Shown here: positions 49,195 to 60,410 of the stretch, one piece after another | How positions within the stretch are numbered: position 1 is the stretch's first letter | Layout: the number at the start of each line of letters is the position of its first letter | DNA from: Sphagnum compactum | Taxonomy: Eukaryota > Bryophyta > Sphagnopsida > Sphagnales | DNA length: 64,000 nucleotides | Assembly (NCBI GenBank): GCA_965153455.1 | Contig: OZ234500.1 | Location: 4,960,001-5,024,000, forward strand | Reading direction: 5' to 3' | Program-made: the position numbers and the translations under genes | The notes under the pieces: model-generated | The model's input: the letters and a program-made list of their open reading frames with translations, nothing else | Told to the model about the DNA's origin: nothing | The model's database searches: none

Positions 49195-49372
49195 TCCAGT
49201 CCGTCATCCGTCCCGTCATCTGTCTTGTCAGAACAAATACATATTTTAAAAAGGGAAAAAACTAGAAAATCTTCCGATTCGCATGGACGACCAGACGGAT
49301 GGACAGAGGGACGACGGGACGGATGGACGACGTCATCCATCTCGTCATCCGTCCTGTCATCCATCCAAACAG
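49195..49372. repeat. GACGGGACGGATGGA cluster 2, both orientations
   Basis: CGTCATCCGTCCCGTCATCT on the left, GACGACGGGACGGATGGACG and CGTCATCCATCTCGTCATCC on the right, with AAAAAGGGAAAAAACTAGAAA on both sides. The two halves form an imperfect inverted and direct repeat. Confidence 0.7.
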
Positions 49373-49374
49373 AA

Positions 49375-50110
49375 CAAATATTTTTTTTTAAAGGGGAAAA
49401 AACTAGAAAAAAATTAAAAACAGAAAAACACTTTAACAATTAAAAACTTTTTGTAAACACTTAAACATGAAACAAATAAGGGAAATACAGTAAAATAATC
49501 TTAAAAGAAAATTAAAAAATAGATGATAAAAAATAAGAAACAAAACAGAGAGCAAAAGAAAATGAAAAAAAACCATACTTGAAAAAAAATGAGGTTTGTC
49601 TTCTTTTTCCAAACTTTAAATCTGCATCTAATCAAACAAAAATAAAAAAGTTTTTATTATAAAACATATTATTAGAAAAACTAGAATTTTTTTGGAAAAG
49701 AAAATAGAAACTAAATAAATAAATAAACGCATAAAAATAGAAAAATAAATGAAGATAGACAAAATAAGAATAGAAAAAATTAAAACATGAAACAAACATA
49801 TAAACAAAAAAAAAAAGTAAAAACACAAAAACCATAAAAAAGGAATGGGAACAAATGATACAAGGAAAGGGAAATACAGTAAAATCATTTAAAAAGAAAA
49901 ACAAATTACAAAAAAGAAGAAACCAAATAAAGAGTAAAAAATAAGAAAAAATAAAACTTATAATAAAACAAAAATACAAAAGTGAAAAAGAAACACTTTA
50001 TTTTTATTATATAAAATAATAATAAAAACAGAAAACACATTTTAAAAAAAAGATAAAAGATAAAAGATAAAAGTTTTAAAAAAAAAACTAAAACATGAAC
50101 CAAACATTGT
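49375..50110 (+). repeat. A-rich low-complexity tract with internal duplication
   Basis: The + strand is strongly A-rich. GGGAAATACAGTAAAAT is found at 49479 and 49870, and the following ~90 bp are similar, so a ~390 bp unit is duplicated. The long Phe/Leu/Ile-rich frames on the - strand are products of poly-T. Confidence 0.7.
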
Positions 50111-50516
50111 TGAAATAACACACCTGTGTATTAGGCACGGGGTTCAAAGATGACACCCAATTCCTGCAACTCTTTCCCTAAAAGAAAACAAACAAAAAAA
50201 CAATTACCATTTGTAACTATGTTCTAGAACAACACCGGATGATCCCGACACGACCCAACCACGATCCTGCTGCCCACAGATCCAAAAGCTGGAGGAATTG
50301 AGAAAACAAACACCAAAGTTCGAAAATGGCGTCGGGAAGCTCTATTATACAATATTATTGCACTGCTGCAAGGAGCAAGGAAAGGAGAAGGAGAAGATCT
50401 CAGAGACCATGCCGGCACAAAGCCGTGTGTGCGCCGCTCTTCTTCGGGCTCTTCGGCGGCAGAAGTGGCTAGCAAGCGGTGGCTGCGAGGAAACTACGAA
50501 ACTACAATGCAACGAG
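50111..50516. other. GC-richer patch, no gene resolved
   Basis: 50220-50510 is GC-richer, with overlapping frames of about 80 codons on both strands. None has recognisable motifs or splice support. Confidence 0.3.
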
Positions 50517-50519
50517 TCA

Positions 50520-50655
50520 CAAATAATATACTACCATTAGTATATTATGTAAACTACCATTATTATTACATATTATTATTATACCACTATTATTACATAA
50601 TAATACCATTATTATATTATTATTATTAGTATATTATGTATGTAATATACATTAT
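50520..50655. repeat. ATT/TTA-rich microsatellite region
   Basis: Repeated TATTATTATT and ACCATTATTATTACATAT words, with TAGTATATTATGTA at both ends (50537-50550 and 50627-50640). Confidence 0.8.
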
Positions 50656-50769
50656 TATTTAGGGTAGGTTTTGTGGTGGGAGTTAAGGTAGAGGTGTGCC
50701 CAAAATCGCTAATGACCTCGCACAATGCCCCACTGCAACCTCCTAAACTTCGTCAAATATGTTCTGTTT

Positions 50770-50945
50770 GGATGGATGACGGGACGAATGATGGGATGGA
50801 TGACGGACGGACGAGCAGAAAGCTGCAGTGTCAGACTGAGTAGAGGGATGGTGTGCAGCCAGCAACCTCGGAGCTTGCATGGGTGTCAATTCACATGGAC
50901 GACCGGACGGATGGACAGAGGGACGATGAAACGGATGGACGACGA
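50770..50945 (+). repeat. GACGGGACGGATGGA cluster 3
   Basis: GATGGATGACGGGACGAATG and GATGGATGACGGACGGACGA at the left, CATGGACGACCGGACGGATG and GACAGAGGGACGATGAAACG at the right. The second half closely matches 49282-49330. Confidence 0.7.
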
Positions 50946-52020
50946 GTTTTGAAGGTTGCCTTGGTTATTTTGATGCATGGTGCTTGATGTAATAAAATGC
51001 CATAGAACTCAATAGTGATATAGTTAAATATTTGTAAAATCTTATTGCTAATGAAGTGAATGTAAATGTAATCATATGAAAATCAAATCTCATCAATCTT
51101 CACCTATAGATTTTTCTTTAAAGGAATTGAAGCCACCATCACTATTTGAATGATTTGTTCAGTTGAAATCCACTGTTGAAATTGCGCAAACAACTCTCCC
51201 TTTCACAACTTTCTCAAGGCTCAAAACATGTGTTTTATGTTTTGGTTAGGTGATAAGTGATAATCAACTTGGATGATTTGTTGTATGTCTCATCAAAATC
51301 TAGTAGGATATCAATTTTATCAGTCCTATACTAGGACAATGGGATGTCCATTGAGTATTACTATGTGGGATTATTTGATACTTACTTTTTTTTATCAGTC
51401 CTATACCCTTGTTCATAATCAACCTTAAAATCTATATTTGGCCAAGACCGGGGAGACCTCTCCTAGGTTGGATGGCTTTAACAATTTTTTCATTCGTCTT
51501 GTTGTTTGATTTGCTCTGTGTGACTTGTGAAAGTTTTAAGTCCTATGTTGCTATTTTCAGTCCCTTTGGGGGTCCCGTTGCTCTCTTCTATGATTTCAGT
51601 TAGTGCAAATGCTTTTGGGGGTGTTATCTCTTGGTAGGACGTTGGTCTTCTCCTTTTGTATTTTTTCTCCTTTGGAGCGGGTGTTTGTTATTGCATTAAA
51701 TTTGGCAGGGTTTCAAAGACTCAAATGGCAAACTAGTAGGTTTGCTTGAAAATGCATGTCCTCTTGGAAGGGGAACAAACTAGAAACTACAATGAACTAA
51801 ATATCGAATAGATTCATTGTGTGGAACCCTAAAAATCTTATCTGAATTTGTAGCCACTATCTTGGAGTTGATTCATTGATGAATGCTAGAGCTGCACAAT
51901 TAGGCTAAGTTGTAGGATGCAATGAAACAAGCTAGCAATTACCGAGCTAGCTCTTGGTGTGTGAAGATCGAGAGGATGTCAATCCACATATGCTGCAAAA
52001 TACACCTTGCAGTGTGTATT
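50946..52020. other. Intergenic DNA, no gene seen
   Basis: AT-rich with short frames. TTTTATCAGTCCTATAC occurs twice (51316 and 51393). No supported gene. Confidence 0.45.
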
Positions 52021-52024
52021 TACA

Positions 52025-53190
52025 ATAGTAACCCAATGGTTGAAACAATAAACAATTTTATAAGTTGGGAGTTCAATTTTCAACAATTTTGGAAAACATC
52101 AATACAAAAATTTCTCTTTTGAACTCGACCTTTGTCCAAATTATTTTGTGTCAAACATTAATCATAGGCATGATATATACTAAAGAATAATATATTCATG
52201 TTTCAATTCATTAGATATGGGTGCTTCCCAAGTTTTTGTTTTTTGCAATGATTCGTTTTGATTGGCCCATCACCAAAATGAAATTTTTTTGGAGGCTCCT
52301 CAAAATAGAAGTTTCTTTATGGGAAGACATTGAAAACACAAAAAAAAACCAAAAAAATATTTTTTCAATTTGTAATATATACTGACTATATATTTTTTCC
52401 ACTATATATAAAAATATATAGTCAGTTCAATTTGAGCCATTAAGTCTGTTTTAGTGGATCCAAACTTGTATAGACAAGAAACACAAACTCGCACCAAATA
52501 TATCTTTTGTTATGAATTTTGTAATAGTTACCCAACCGTTTTCAAATTTCAACAATTTCAGAAAATATAAATAAAATTCGCTCATAATAATGACCTTGCT
52601 GGGATTTCGCAGTGTATGAAGATCCGCAAGATACCCTCTTGACCGAGAAGGTCATCGTTATGATTCTGGGCAGGCTCTTAGATTTTCATAATGGCCCCAC
52701 CGATTCTTCTTTACATGTCAGCTATAGGACTGAGTGGTCATTACACGCCGTAATGCCCTCGAACGGGCATGTTACCAAAATTCAACTCTGCCCTCAGCTG
52801 TTGCCTCAGGTGGCCCACATTATTCTGACAACACCCCGGGTCCGGAGGCTTTACTTACCACTTTTCTTTTTCTTTTTTTCCTGCTCGACCTTTTGTGAAT
52901 TATTTTGTGCCAAACATCAGTCATAGGTATCATATACAAAAATACCGGAATCCCGAAGAGCTCCCAATAGGATTAGTTTTCCTGAAAAAAAAAGAAAAAA
53001 CAAACAAACAAACTTGTAGTCTACAACAACATCCATACCCTAGTGCCGAGCACATACCCTACGGGTAAACAGACCGGGCCAATCGACCCATCTGTGGTCT
53101 GCAAGTCTGTAGCGGTGACCGGGTCATGAGGTGTCACCGGGTATTCTGAAACTTGTATAGACAAGAAACGCAAACTCACACCAAATGCTG
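52025..53190 (+). repeat. Tandem pair of a diverged repeat, the second split by an insert
   Basis: Unit 1 carries AATAGTAACCCAATGGTTG (52025), AATTATTTTGTGTCAAACAT (52139) and ACTTGTATAGACAAGAAACA (52466). Unit 2 carries AATAGTTACCCAACCGTTTT (52521), AATTATTTTGTGCCAAACAT (52898) and ACTTGTATAGACAAGAAACG (53151). The first two landmarks are 114 bp apart in unit 1 and 377 bp in unit 2, so about 260 bp was added in unit 2. Confidence 0.7.
52597..52870 (+). pseudogene. Coding-like fragment inserted in a repeat
   Basis: This insert is GC-richer than the flanks and has one open frame from a GTG at 52612 (104 codons, the last part repeat-derived). The text is protein-like: LTEKVIVMILGRLLDFHNGP, YRTEWSLHAVMPSNGHVTKI and VAHIILTTPRVRRLYLP. 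The NGHVTKI...L..L pattern recalls the start of an LRR or F-box/LRR region, but this is weak. It has no ATG at its left end. A transposon-captured exon is the best guess. Confidence 0.35.
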
Positions 53191-53815
53191 AGTGCATTTG
53201 TCTCACAATTTGTTTACACTTCTTGTGATGACATACATATGTCTGTACTTTGGAAACGTTTTTCTTTCACCAAACTGCCTTGGATCATCACAGCAAACCA
53301 CACATGATCAATCATCAGCTAAGCAAATTACTCAGCATAAAGGTCACATTATTAGCTTAGGCATGTGAGAGAGCTCATCCAAAGCATGCAACAAGGAGGC
53401 TATTGCATCCACTAATTGGAACAAAGTTGCCCTTAGATTAACCCTAACATGCCAATATGGGCATACTTGGGCTCTTTGTTTTGGAGGGCTATATCTTTGT
53501 TGGGTGTGGTTGGAATTTAGGAGGCTCTTGAAGTGAAAAGAATAGTGCTGATGTAGACTTAGGCCCACTTTACACTAGGAGTCAGGACTGAATAAACTTG
53601 GGGCCAACTTTGACCATTTTTGGCTTGTTGTTTGGCCCCAAGTTACTAGCAAATGCTAGAACATTGAAGTCAGGATATAAATAAATGCTGAAACATTGGC
53701 CCCAAGGGTTGCAAATTGGCCTCCCTAATTCCATGCTATCCTCTTTCCAGCCCTGGGGCCAATACGGGGCTATATCATCAAACCCTCTGCACGTGTCAGT
53801 TGGAGAACATCATAT
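53191..53815. other. Intergenic DNA, no gene seen
   Basis: No supported gene. GGCCCCAAG words recur at 53634, 53699 and 53755. Confidence 0.4.
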
Positions 53816-53956
53816 CAGCAGGTGAGGAACTTTGGTTCCTACTCACCACAGTGGTAAGGAACTGTGGCGGACCATTGCGGTTGAGTAGGAACCACTCTGG
53901 TGAGGAATAGGAGAACCACTGCAGTGAGGGACAGTGGTTCCTAGGAAAGTGGTGAG

Positions 53957-54366
53957 TACGGGGCCCAGGCGGAAATCTGGTTTTCCTTTCCTTTGTTGCC
54001 TGTGATGGTGAGTCACTACTCACCACTTTTCTGGGTTCCTGGGTTTCCCCTGGGGTCCTGGGTTTCCCATGGTGTTGAGTCACTACTCACCACTTTTCTG
54101 GGTTCCTGGGTTTCCCCTGGGTTCCTGGGTTTCCCATGGTTGTGAGTCACTAACCACTTTTCTGGGTTCCTGGGTTTCCCATGGTGGTGGGTCACTACTC
54201 ACCACTTTTCTGGGTTACTGGGTTTCCCATGGTGGTGGGTTACTACTCACCACTTTTCTGGGTTCCTGGGTTTCCCATGGTGGTGGGTCACTACTCACCA
54301 CTTTTCTGGGTTCCTGGGTTTCCCAGGAACAAAGGAAAGGAAAACCAGATTTAGGCCTGGGTTGCA
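53957..54366. mobile_element. Inverted-repeat-bounded minisatellite
   Basis: AATCTGGTTTTCCTTTCCTT (53975-53994), preceded by CCCAGGCGG, is matched in reverse at 54333-54352 (AAGGAAAGGAAAACCAGATT), followed by TAGGCCTGGG. The arms are about 33 bp with very few mismatches. Between them are about six units of 45-60 bp with the words CACTACTCACCACTTTTCTG, GGTTCCTGGGTTTCCC and ATGGTGGTGGGT. The shape suggests a foldback element. Open frames inside follow the repeat. Confidence 0.85.
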
Positions 54367-54377
54367 CGTTCCTCACC

Positions 54378-56218
54378 GTAGTATAAGTACTTCTGGAAAT
54401 TCCATGAGGGATTGTGGAAGGTTGCTTGACGGCCTGCTGAGCTGACAGTTTGTGAAAGAGAGCTATCCTTAAAGTTCTAAAATAGATTGCAAGAATCAGC
54501 CACCTAGCCATGTGTGTAGTTGTTGCTTCACCGCCAACGAGCGGATGGCAGGCACTAGCATCAAGCTTTGCTTCAGATTCTGCCACGCTGATATTTAGGC
54601 TGGTCGTTTTCTTCAGTGTCATCACCATCGCTGGCTGTGGCTTGCGTCTCAACATGCGGAACTGGTCATCAGTATCGGCCCCTGCATCGGCACGAATTCG
54701 GCCTACAAGCGCGAGCGATGGTATGTTACAAAATGAAAAACCCCCAGTGCAGAACTGGCCCGATTATCTTGAATCTGAGTTATTTTGCTAGCTACTCATT
54801 GTGAACGAGACTTTCGTATACATCCTTGTTCTGTCTATTGAAACCAGAGGTTACTAACTGTGTTGAAAAGGTTTCTTGCGTTTTGATGGGGTTGGAACTA
54901 TAGGCACAGGAGAACATCCACAGGAAGGGATCGAGATGAACAATTTACATTCAGCTGGCAATTCTATACTACCGGCAACAACTGGAGGATCTTCTGTAAC
55001 TTGTGATCTTGCTGCATCTACGTCGTCCGCAGCAAATAGCGTGCTGCTTGATATAGCTGCCATAGCTCTGAATGCTTCCTAAACCACGGCTCCTATAATT
55101 TGCTCCGACCGTAATTTATTTTCATGTGTATTCAAACCAGAGGGGGACTGACTGTGTTTAAATAACCCTTGTGTTTTGATGGGTCGGAACTTCACTGATT
55201 ATGGGTCTTTGTTTTTTGCTGTTGGAAATAAGAATGTCTCTTCCTTGATGTCCGAGGCATGAGGAGAGCTGATGGGCTGCACCTGCTTATATGCATATCT
55301 TATGATTAGTCTAGTTCATCACTTCTTAGACTGCTCTGCGTATTGAAATATTAAAGCACACCTCCATGTACAAATGTGAAAATCAAAGTGTGCTCGGCCA
55401 GAGTTGTCTCTGGTTGTCTCTTGCTAGATTTTCTGAAAATTAAAGGGAGTTTTTTATACGTCTAATTTACCCATCTCTAGAATTCATGCTTTTGGTATCT
55501 GGATCAGTGATATCTATTTCGATTTTCTGATGTTGTGTATTGGCTAGCATCCCAAGAGGGATTTAGCATTGGATGGTGACAGGTTTTGAGAACCTGTCTA
55601 AATAGTTATAAAAATGCTACCATTCTAAAATCTCAAAGTCCAAATGTGGCAAAAAAATTCCCCTGCAAATTTTGCAAATTTTTTTTAAAAAGAAAAAATG
55701 AGAATATTGTGGCAGAATATTCCTTTTAGGCTTTATTTTTCTCATTTCGGCGGAGTTTGGCTTACTCATGGTTCTTCTCTTGCTCTCTCGTCTTCGTAAA
55801 ATTGAGGAGAGGATTCCCCCACGCGGGCGGCGCGATTCTTCAAGTAGAATTCCGCAGTGAAAGGGAACGACCCTGTTCAGGTGTTCCTGTGACTTTTGAA
55901 CGCAGGTAACCTGCTCGTTACACCACAGAACGCACCGTCGGTAACCGATTTTGCAAAGCACACGAGCACGAGGCTCGCTAGCGAACGCTGCTGCCCTGTC
56001 AGAATCTGCCACCGCGGGCCGTTCTGCAATGCGGAATTGGTTGCAACCTTTGTTAGATCAGCGATTTAATCATCAATCGATCATTTAGTTTCACCCTAAC
56101 AGACTTCCTTCTCGCCGACTTTCGTTCCTGTTAAATACCGTAGCTTGGATGAGTGATGTGTTTCTGTCAGCGTCCATTCAAAATGCATCAATTCCAATTG
56201 CCAAACATCATCACATGT
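54378..56218 (+). repeat. Dispersed module B (copy 2 of A/B)
   Basis: Collinear with 42945-44630. It differs by a ~190 bp unrelated stretch at about 55560-55755 (GGATTTAGCATTGGATGGTG to GAGTTTGGC), where module A has only a few bases. Both ends of similarity match those of module A. Module B starts 12 bp after the inverted-repeat minisatellite. Confidence 0.85.
54510..54791 (+). CDS. 93-codon frame in module B, one membrane segment
   Basis: Same length, ATG and TAG as 43113-43394, with 84 of 93 residues identical. The hydrophobic segment is LIFRLVVFFSVITIAGCGL. No signal for translation or family membership is known. See the module A entry for the substitution count. Confidence 0.35.
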   Translation: MCVVVASPPTSGWQALASSFASDSATLIFRLVVFFSVITIAGCGLRLNMRNWSSVSAPASARIRPTSASDGMLQNEKPPVQNWPDYLESELFC

Positions 56219-58600
56219 GCAAACTTGCTAATTATGTAAATAGCAAGTTGCATTAACTCGCATATCATCTCTTACAATCACAATAATTCAAGCAACTACC
56301 ATGACCAAGGGGTACCTTGTTGAAACTTGCATAAACCTATTTCACTGAACTGCACATAAGTTTAAAATCTCCTTATTGAAATCAAGGGGTATATGCCATA
56401 CTTATTTATGTGGAGCTTGTTGTGCTATGATTTAGGATGTTAATGAGTTTGCAAAAGATTCCCTAAGTACATGTCAGGTTGGAGAAAAGACTCATAAAAT
56501 AGAAGGAACTCTATATTTCAAAATAAAACCTTCTATTTTGGGGTGTTTTCATAGTTTCATTTTTTTTTGAGTGATGGGCCAATCAAATTGGCTCATTGCA
56601 AAAAAAGAAAAATTGAACTTGGGAGGCACCTCATCCAATGAATAGGAGAGATGAATAACTTGAGTGTTAGCACTCAATGATTGTTAGCACTCACTTTCCA
56701 CATTTAACTTGTGTTTTAGTAAATAAGTATTTTTCCTTTCTTTTACTTTTCAGGACTTAGCATGTAGATTTCATTGCATTGATGTGGTGGATAATAGAGG
56801 TCCTTGTAAAGGGTACTCAAAGATTTTATGAACTAGTTGGTGTCCCACTGAAAGGGTAAACTTTTTCTTTAAGCTATAGAGATTACATAGCATTGTTCCT
56901 TTTAATAATTTTGTGATGTAAATAAGGTGGTGATCATGCATAAAAGGTTTAGCCAAATTTGAAAATAAAAAAATTATAAACGCAAATCTGAGCATCCAAA
57001 AAACTGAGCATCCTTCCATACTATTCGCCACCTGCTTGAATGTGATATGAAAACACAATTTTCTGAATTGCTTTTGACATATGGTGATAGAAATCTACCA
57101 ATTTTTGGCAATTTTTAAAACAGGATCAGCTAGTGTGGGGTGGGTATCCAATTTGACAGGTGAAAACCATCAGTTCCAATTCAAATTAGTGAAAACCAGA
57201 TCTGATCTGGTACTTATTAAATCATAAATGGAATTCTAACTGGAATTTATAGTTCTGAAGAACCAAAACTGAAACTGGATATCCAGTTCCATTTATATGT
57301 GGAACTAGAACCTGGATACCAGATGTAGAAAAAATAAAATGAACTAGAACCAGTGATTATAACCAAACATTACAATTTACAAGTAGCAGCCTTCCTGAGT
57401 TTTGCACATTTATAGTTTGTACACACTTTGGTGTTCAATTCACCAAACATTACTTGACCAAAAGGGTGGATCCGGTTTTTTAATATTTGCCCAAATTTAG
57501 TTCCATAATTGAACACAGAAGACATCATCCTAGTTGGATGTTAGAAAAACTCCAAACATAATATCTCTGGATTGAGGGTCCTATCATAAGCATGTTTTGA
57601 ACGCTCGCAATGTCATGCATGTTTAGTAACTGGCTTGATCCTACACTATTCAAATGTTTGGTTTTAGGCCTTTGTTTGGTGATATGGGCATGCTTACCTT
57701 ACACTGTTCAATCCTAGAACAAATTGTGGAACTTGAGTAATACACAACCCTTAATTGACTTTTGATTAAAACAGTCCCAATTGGGAGGGGGGAGCTGCAA
57801 TCACATAAATGTTCAGTAGTCATGTGAAATGTTTGAATTTTAAAAATTCGATGCAGTAGAGTTGTAGGAGACCAAGCTAAATTTTTGTTGAAAATGAAAA
57901 ATTCCCACTGTTGAAAGTGCAGTTCTACTGATTATTGATAGCCTTGAAAATTTGACGGTTTTGGATAATTTGATTGAGCTATCATGTTTCATCAATGGTA
58001 AAAATTGTAGGGTAGATAGGAAGGCATCCATATGAGTGGATGTCAATTTGGGCTTGGGAATCAGAATTTCAACTCTTTTTATTTTTGAGCTATTGATTCC
58101 TCAATTTTTGTTGTAATTTTATTGCACTAATCCATTTACAAGTTGCTCCATTCCATGATTGAAAAGGAAAATAATCCTTCTTGTCTCTTAATCGAACCCA
58201 TGATTCATTTGAGTTTGAAAACATATCATGTGGATTTTTAAGAGGGCTTTCTAGCTAAGTATTGGCAAGGTCAATATTACTTTGCAAAACTTTTGAAAGA
58301 CAAAATGACCCAAAAAATCACTGTAAACTTTTTCAAGGACTGCATACATATGAGCTTGAAGGAGAGGACTTGTGGCATTCACAATATTGCTCTGGGGATT
58401 GACCCAAAATTGAAGAGAAAAAGAATGTTGTGAAAATCTCAAGTCTGTTCTCTGAACATCTGTGACAACTCATGCAAGGTCTTAGTGACAAGTATTTTGG
58501 CCTGCTGTTTGAGAAACCTGCATTTTCAGAGTCCTGAGTTTTGGTTTGTTTTGGAAGTTTTGAATGCCTTAATTTCAATTCTTTCATGAATAGCAGATCA
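56219..58600. other. AT-rich intergenic DNA, no gene seen
   Basis: No frame over about 110 codons and no recognised motif. 57120-57350 holds several related words (CCAGATCTGATCTGG, GGAACTAGAACCTGGATACC), perhaps a degenerate repeat. Confidence 0.45.
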
Positions 58601-58620
58601 GTGCCTGCACTGCAATAGCA

Positions 58621-58736
58621 GCTACTGGTTAGGTAGTGAAATAACCAGTAGCTAGTAGTCATCCGCATCCATAACTAAGGGTCTCTTTCCATTGGGCTGT
58701 TGTAATCACAGCTACACACAGCAACCTGTGATTACA
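58621..58736. other. Two short perfect hairpins
   Basis: GCTACTGGTT (58621-58630) pairs with 58643-58652. TGTAATCACAG (58701-58711) pairs with 58726-58736. Stems are 10 and 11 bp. They may be ends of small palindromic elements. Confidence 0.7.
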
Positions 58737-58931
58737 GTAGACTACTGGAAACCCACTGACATTGTTGTTGTTCTAACAGTTGCTTTGCATTGCATGGCTG
58801 CAATGGACTAAAAACTTGTAACTAATAAATGCTACTAGCTTCACAGTCTAGCTAAGTTTAACTACTTTCTACATACACATAGTTTCTAATTTCAAAAATG
58901 TAACACATGTTACCTTAGGATGACTCGCAGA

Positions 58932-58992
58932 TGGACTAAGAGCTCTCACAGCTCCTGCATTTGGTAAATGCAGGAGCTGTGAGCCCAGTCCA
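58932..58992. mobile_element. Perfect 18 bp hairpin with 3 base loop
   Basis: CTCACAGCTCCTGCATTT (58945-58962), loop GGT, then the exact complement at 58966-58983. An outer TGGACT/AGTCCA pair at 58932 and 58987 extends the stem. Likely a tiny foldback element. A transcribed hairpin RNA is less likely given the very short loop. Confidence 0.8.
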
Positions 58993-59369
58993 GTGAAAAA
59001 ATGTAATGGAAAGGGGCTGTTATGAGGGAATCTGTCATAATGAAAAGATGTCCAGGCATACTAATAAGCATAAAATTCAGGCATAGTAAGGATGCTAGCT
59101 TCAGGCATACTAAGGGACTTCGAATTTGACAGTATACTGGAAATGCTTTGGTGAAAGGCTTCAGCCACAATTTAGCTTTCACAGTTTGGATATGTTGGCC
59201 TAGATTGAGTCCATAAAGATTGTTGACACATATGTCCTGGCACCATGTCAATTCCATTGTTTGCAGTTTGAAAGCGCCAATTTGATTAGGAATTTTGTTA
59301 AGGGTGCATCCAATATTGTTTCTCTCAATTGATAAGTCCATTCCCTGGATAAGCTGAAACTCTTTGCTG

Positions 59370-59620
59370 CCTCATAATGATTGATCACTGTGTGCACTTA
59401 TTTGTGGCTGATTTATCTGTCACTGCAAGAGCTCCTGAGTTCATGTTACAAAAGCATTCATTAGGTTTTCAGTTGTAGATTGTAAGTCAATGTGCTCCCA
59501 TAGCTGTGTGACTTATAATGGAAAAATATTGAATTACATATTGCTACTAACACTGGTGCTATACAACATTGAAATGATGGAAATTTTAGAACTGTTATAA
59601 TGCCCCTTCATGCGGCCGGA
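59370..59620 (+). repeat. Dispersed module E, copy 2
   Basis: CTCATAATGATTGATCACTG to CCCCTTCATGCGG. It aligns with 44637-44925 with small gaps and about one change per eight bases over the part compared. Confidence 0.8.
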
Positions 59621-59799
59621 GTGAACCAGCAGTCACCAATGCACCAGTTGGCCGTTCTGTCCACTGGATGGGCTGCGTTTTTTCATTCGACGGCAGATGG
59701 GGTTCATCACAATCCATTTCTTTTCATTGTTGATCATTGTACTTTTTTTTTTTGGGGTGTTCTTGGCTGTTTTTTCCCTGGACCTGACCTCACACATAG

Positions 59800-60410
59800 C
59801 TACCCTACTCACCTTCCTACCCTCGCAAGTATTGTACCAACCTTGGTACCTTATTAATTATCCCCTACTAACATAGTTACTTTAATAACTAGTTATCTTA
59901 CTGAACTAACTACTATACTAACTACTTACCCTACTAACCTAACTACCATGTTAACTACATACTTTACTAACTTAACTTCCTTACTGACCTAACCATTGTA
60001 CGAACTACCTATCCTATTGACCTACTTATATTACTATTTATCAACCTTATATACACAATCACCCTATTGACATAAGTACTTTACAAACCTAGTCACCTTG
60101 ATAAGGTAACTTGTTTTCTACATACTAACTTGTCTATTTACCTAGCTACCTTGTTAGTGTAACTTTCTTCCTACCTACTAACTTGCCTACCTACATGTTT
60201 ACCTACTCTAACAACCTATTTGCCTTGCTTTTTGAACTTCTTTTTTACTTACTAACTTGCCTACAACCCAACTATCGACTTATATACTTACTTGCCTACC
60301 TATGCACCCACCTTCCTACCTACCACTATGTTCACCTACCTACCTATGTTTTTTACATAGCCAAATACCTAACTAATTACCTACTCACTTTTTCCACCCC
60401 CTAGCCTCCC
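59800..60410 (+). repeat. Degenerate CTAC/CTAA tetranucleotide tract
   Basis: About 600 bp built from CTACC, TACTAAC and ACCTACCTA words, for example CTTGCCTACCTA and ACCTACCTACCTATG. It is much longer and more decayed than a typical microsatellite. Confidence 0.8.

Noticed and set aside
49628-50121. Hydrophobic Phe/Leu/Ile-rich frames on the - strand resembling membrane proteins
   Set aside because: The + strand is A-rich low-complexity sequence, so poly-T codons give Phe/Leu/Ile automatically. There are no charged loops or conserved motifs.
54069-54386. 105-codon frame with SWVSHGGGSLLTTFLG repeats
   Set aside because: Entirely inside the inverted-repeat-bounded minisatellite.
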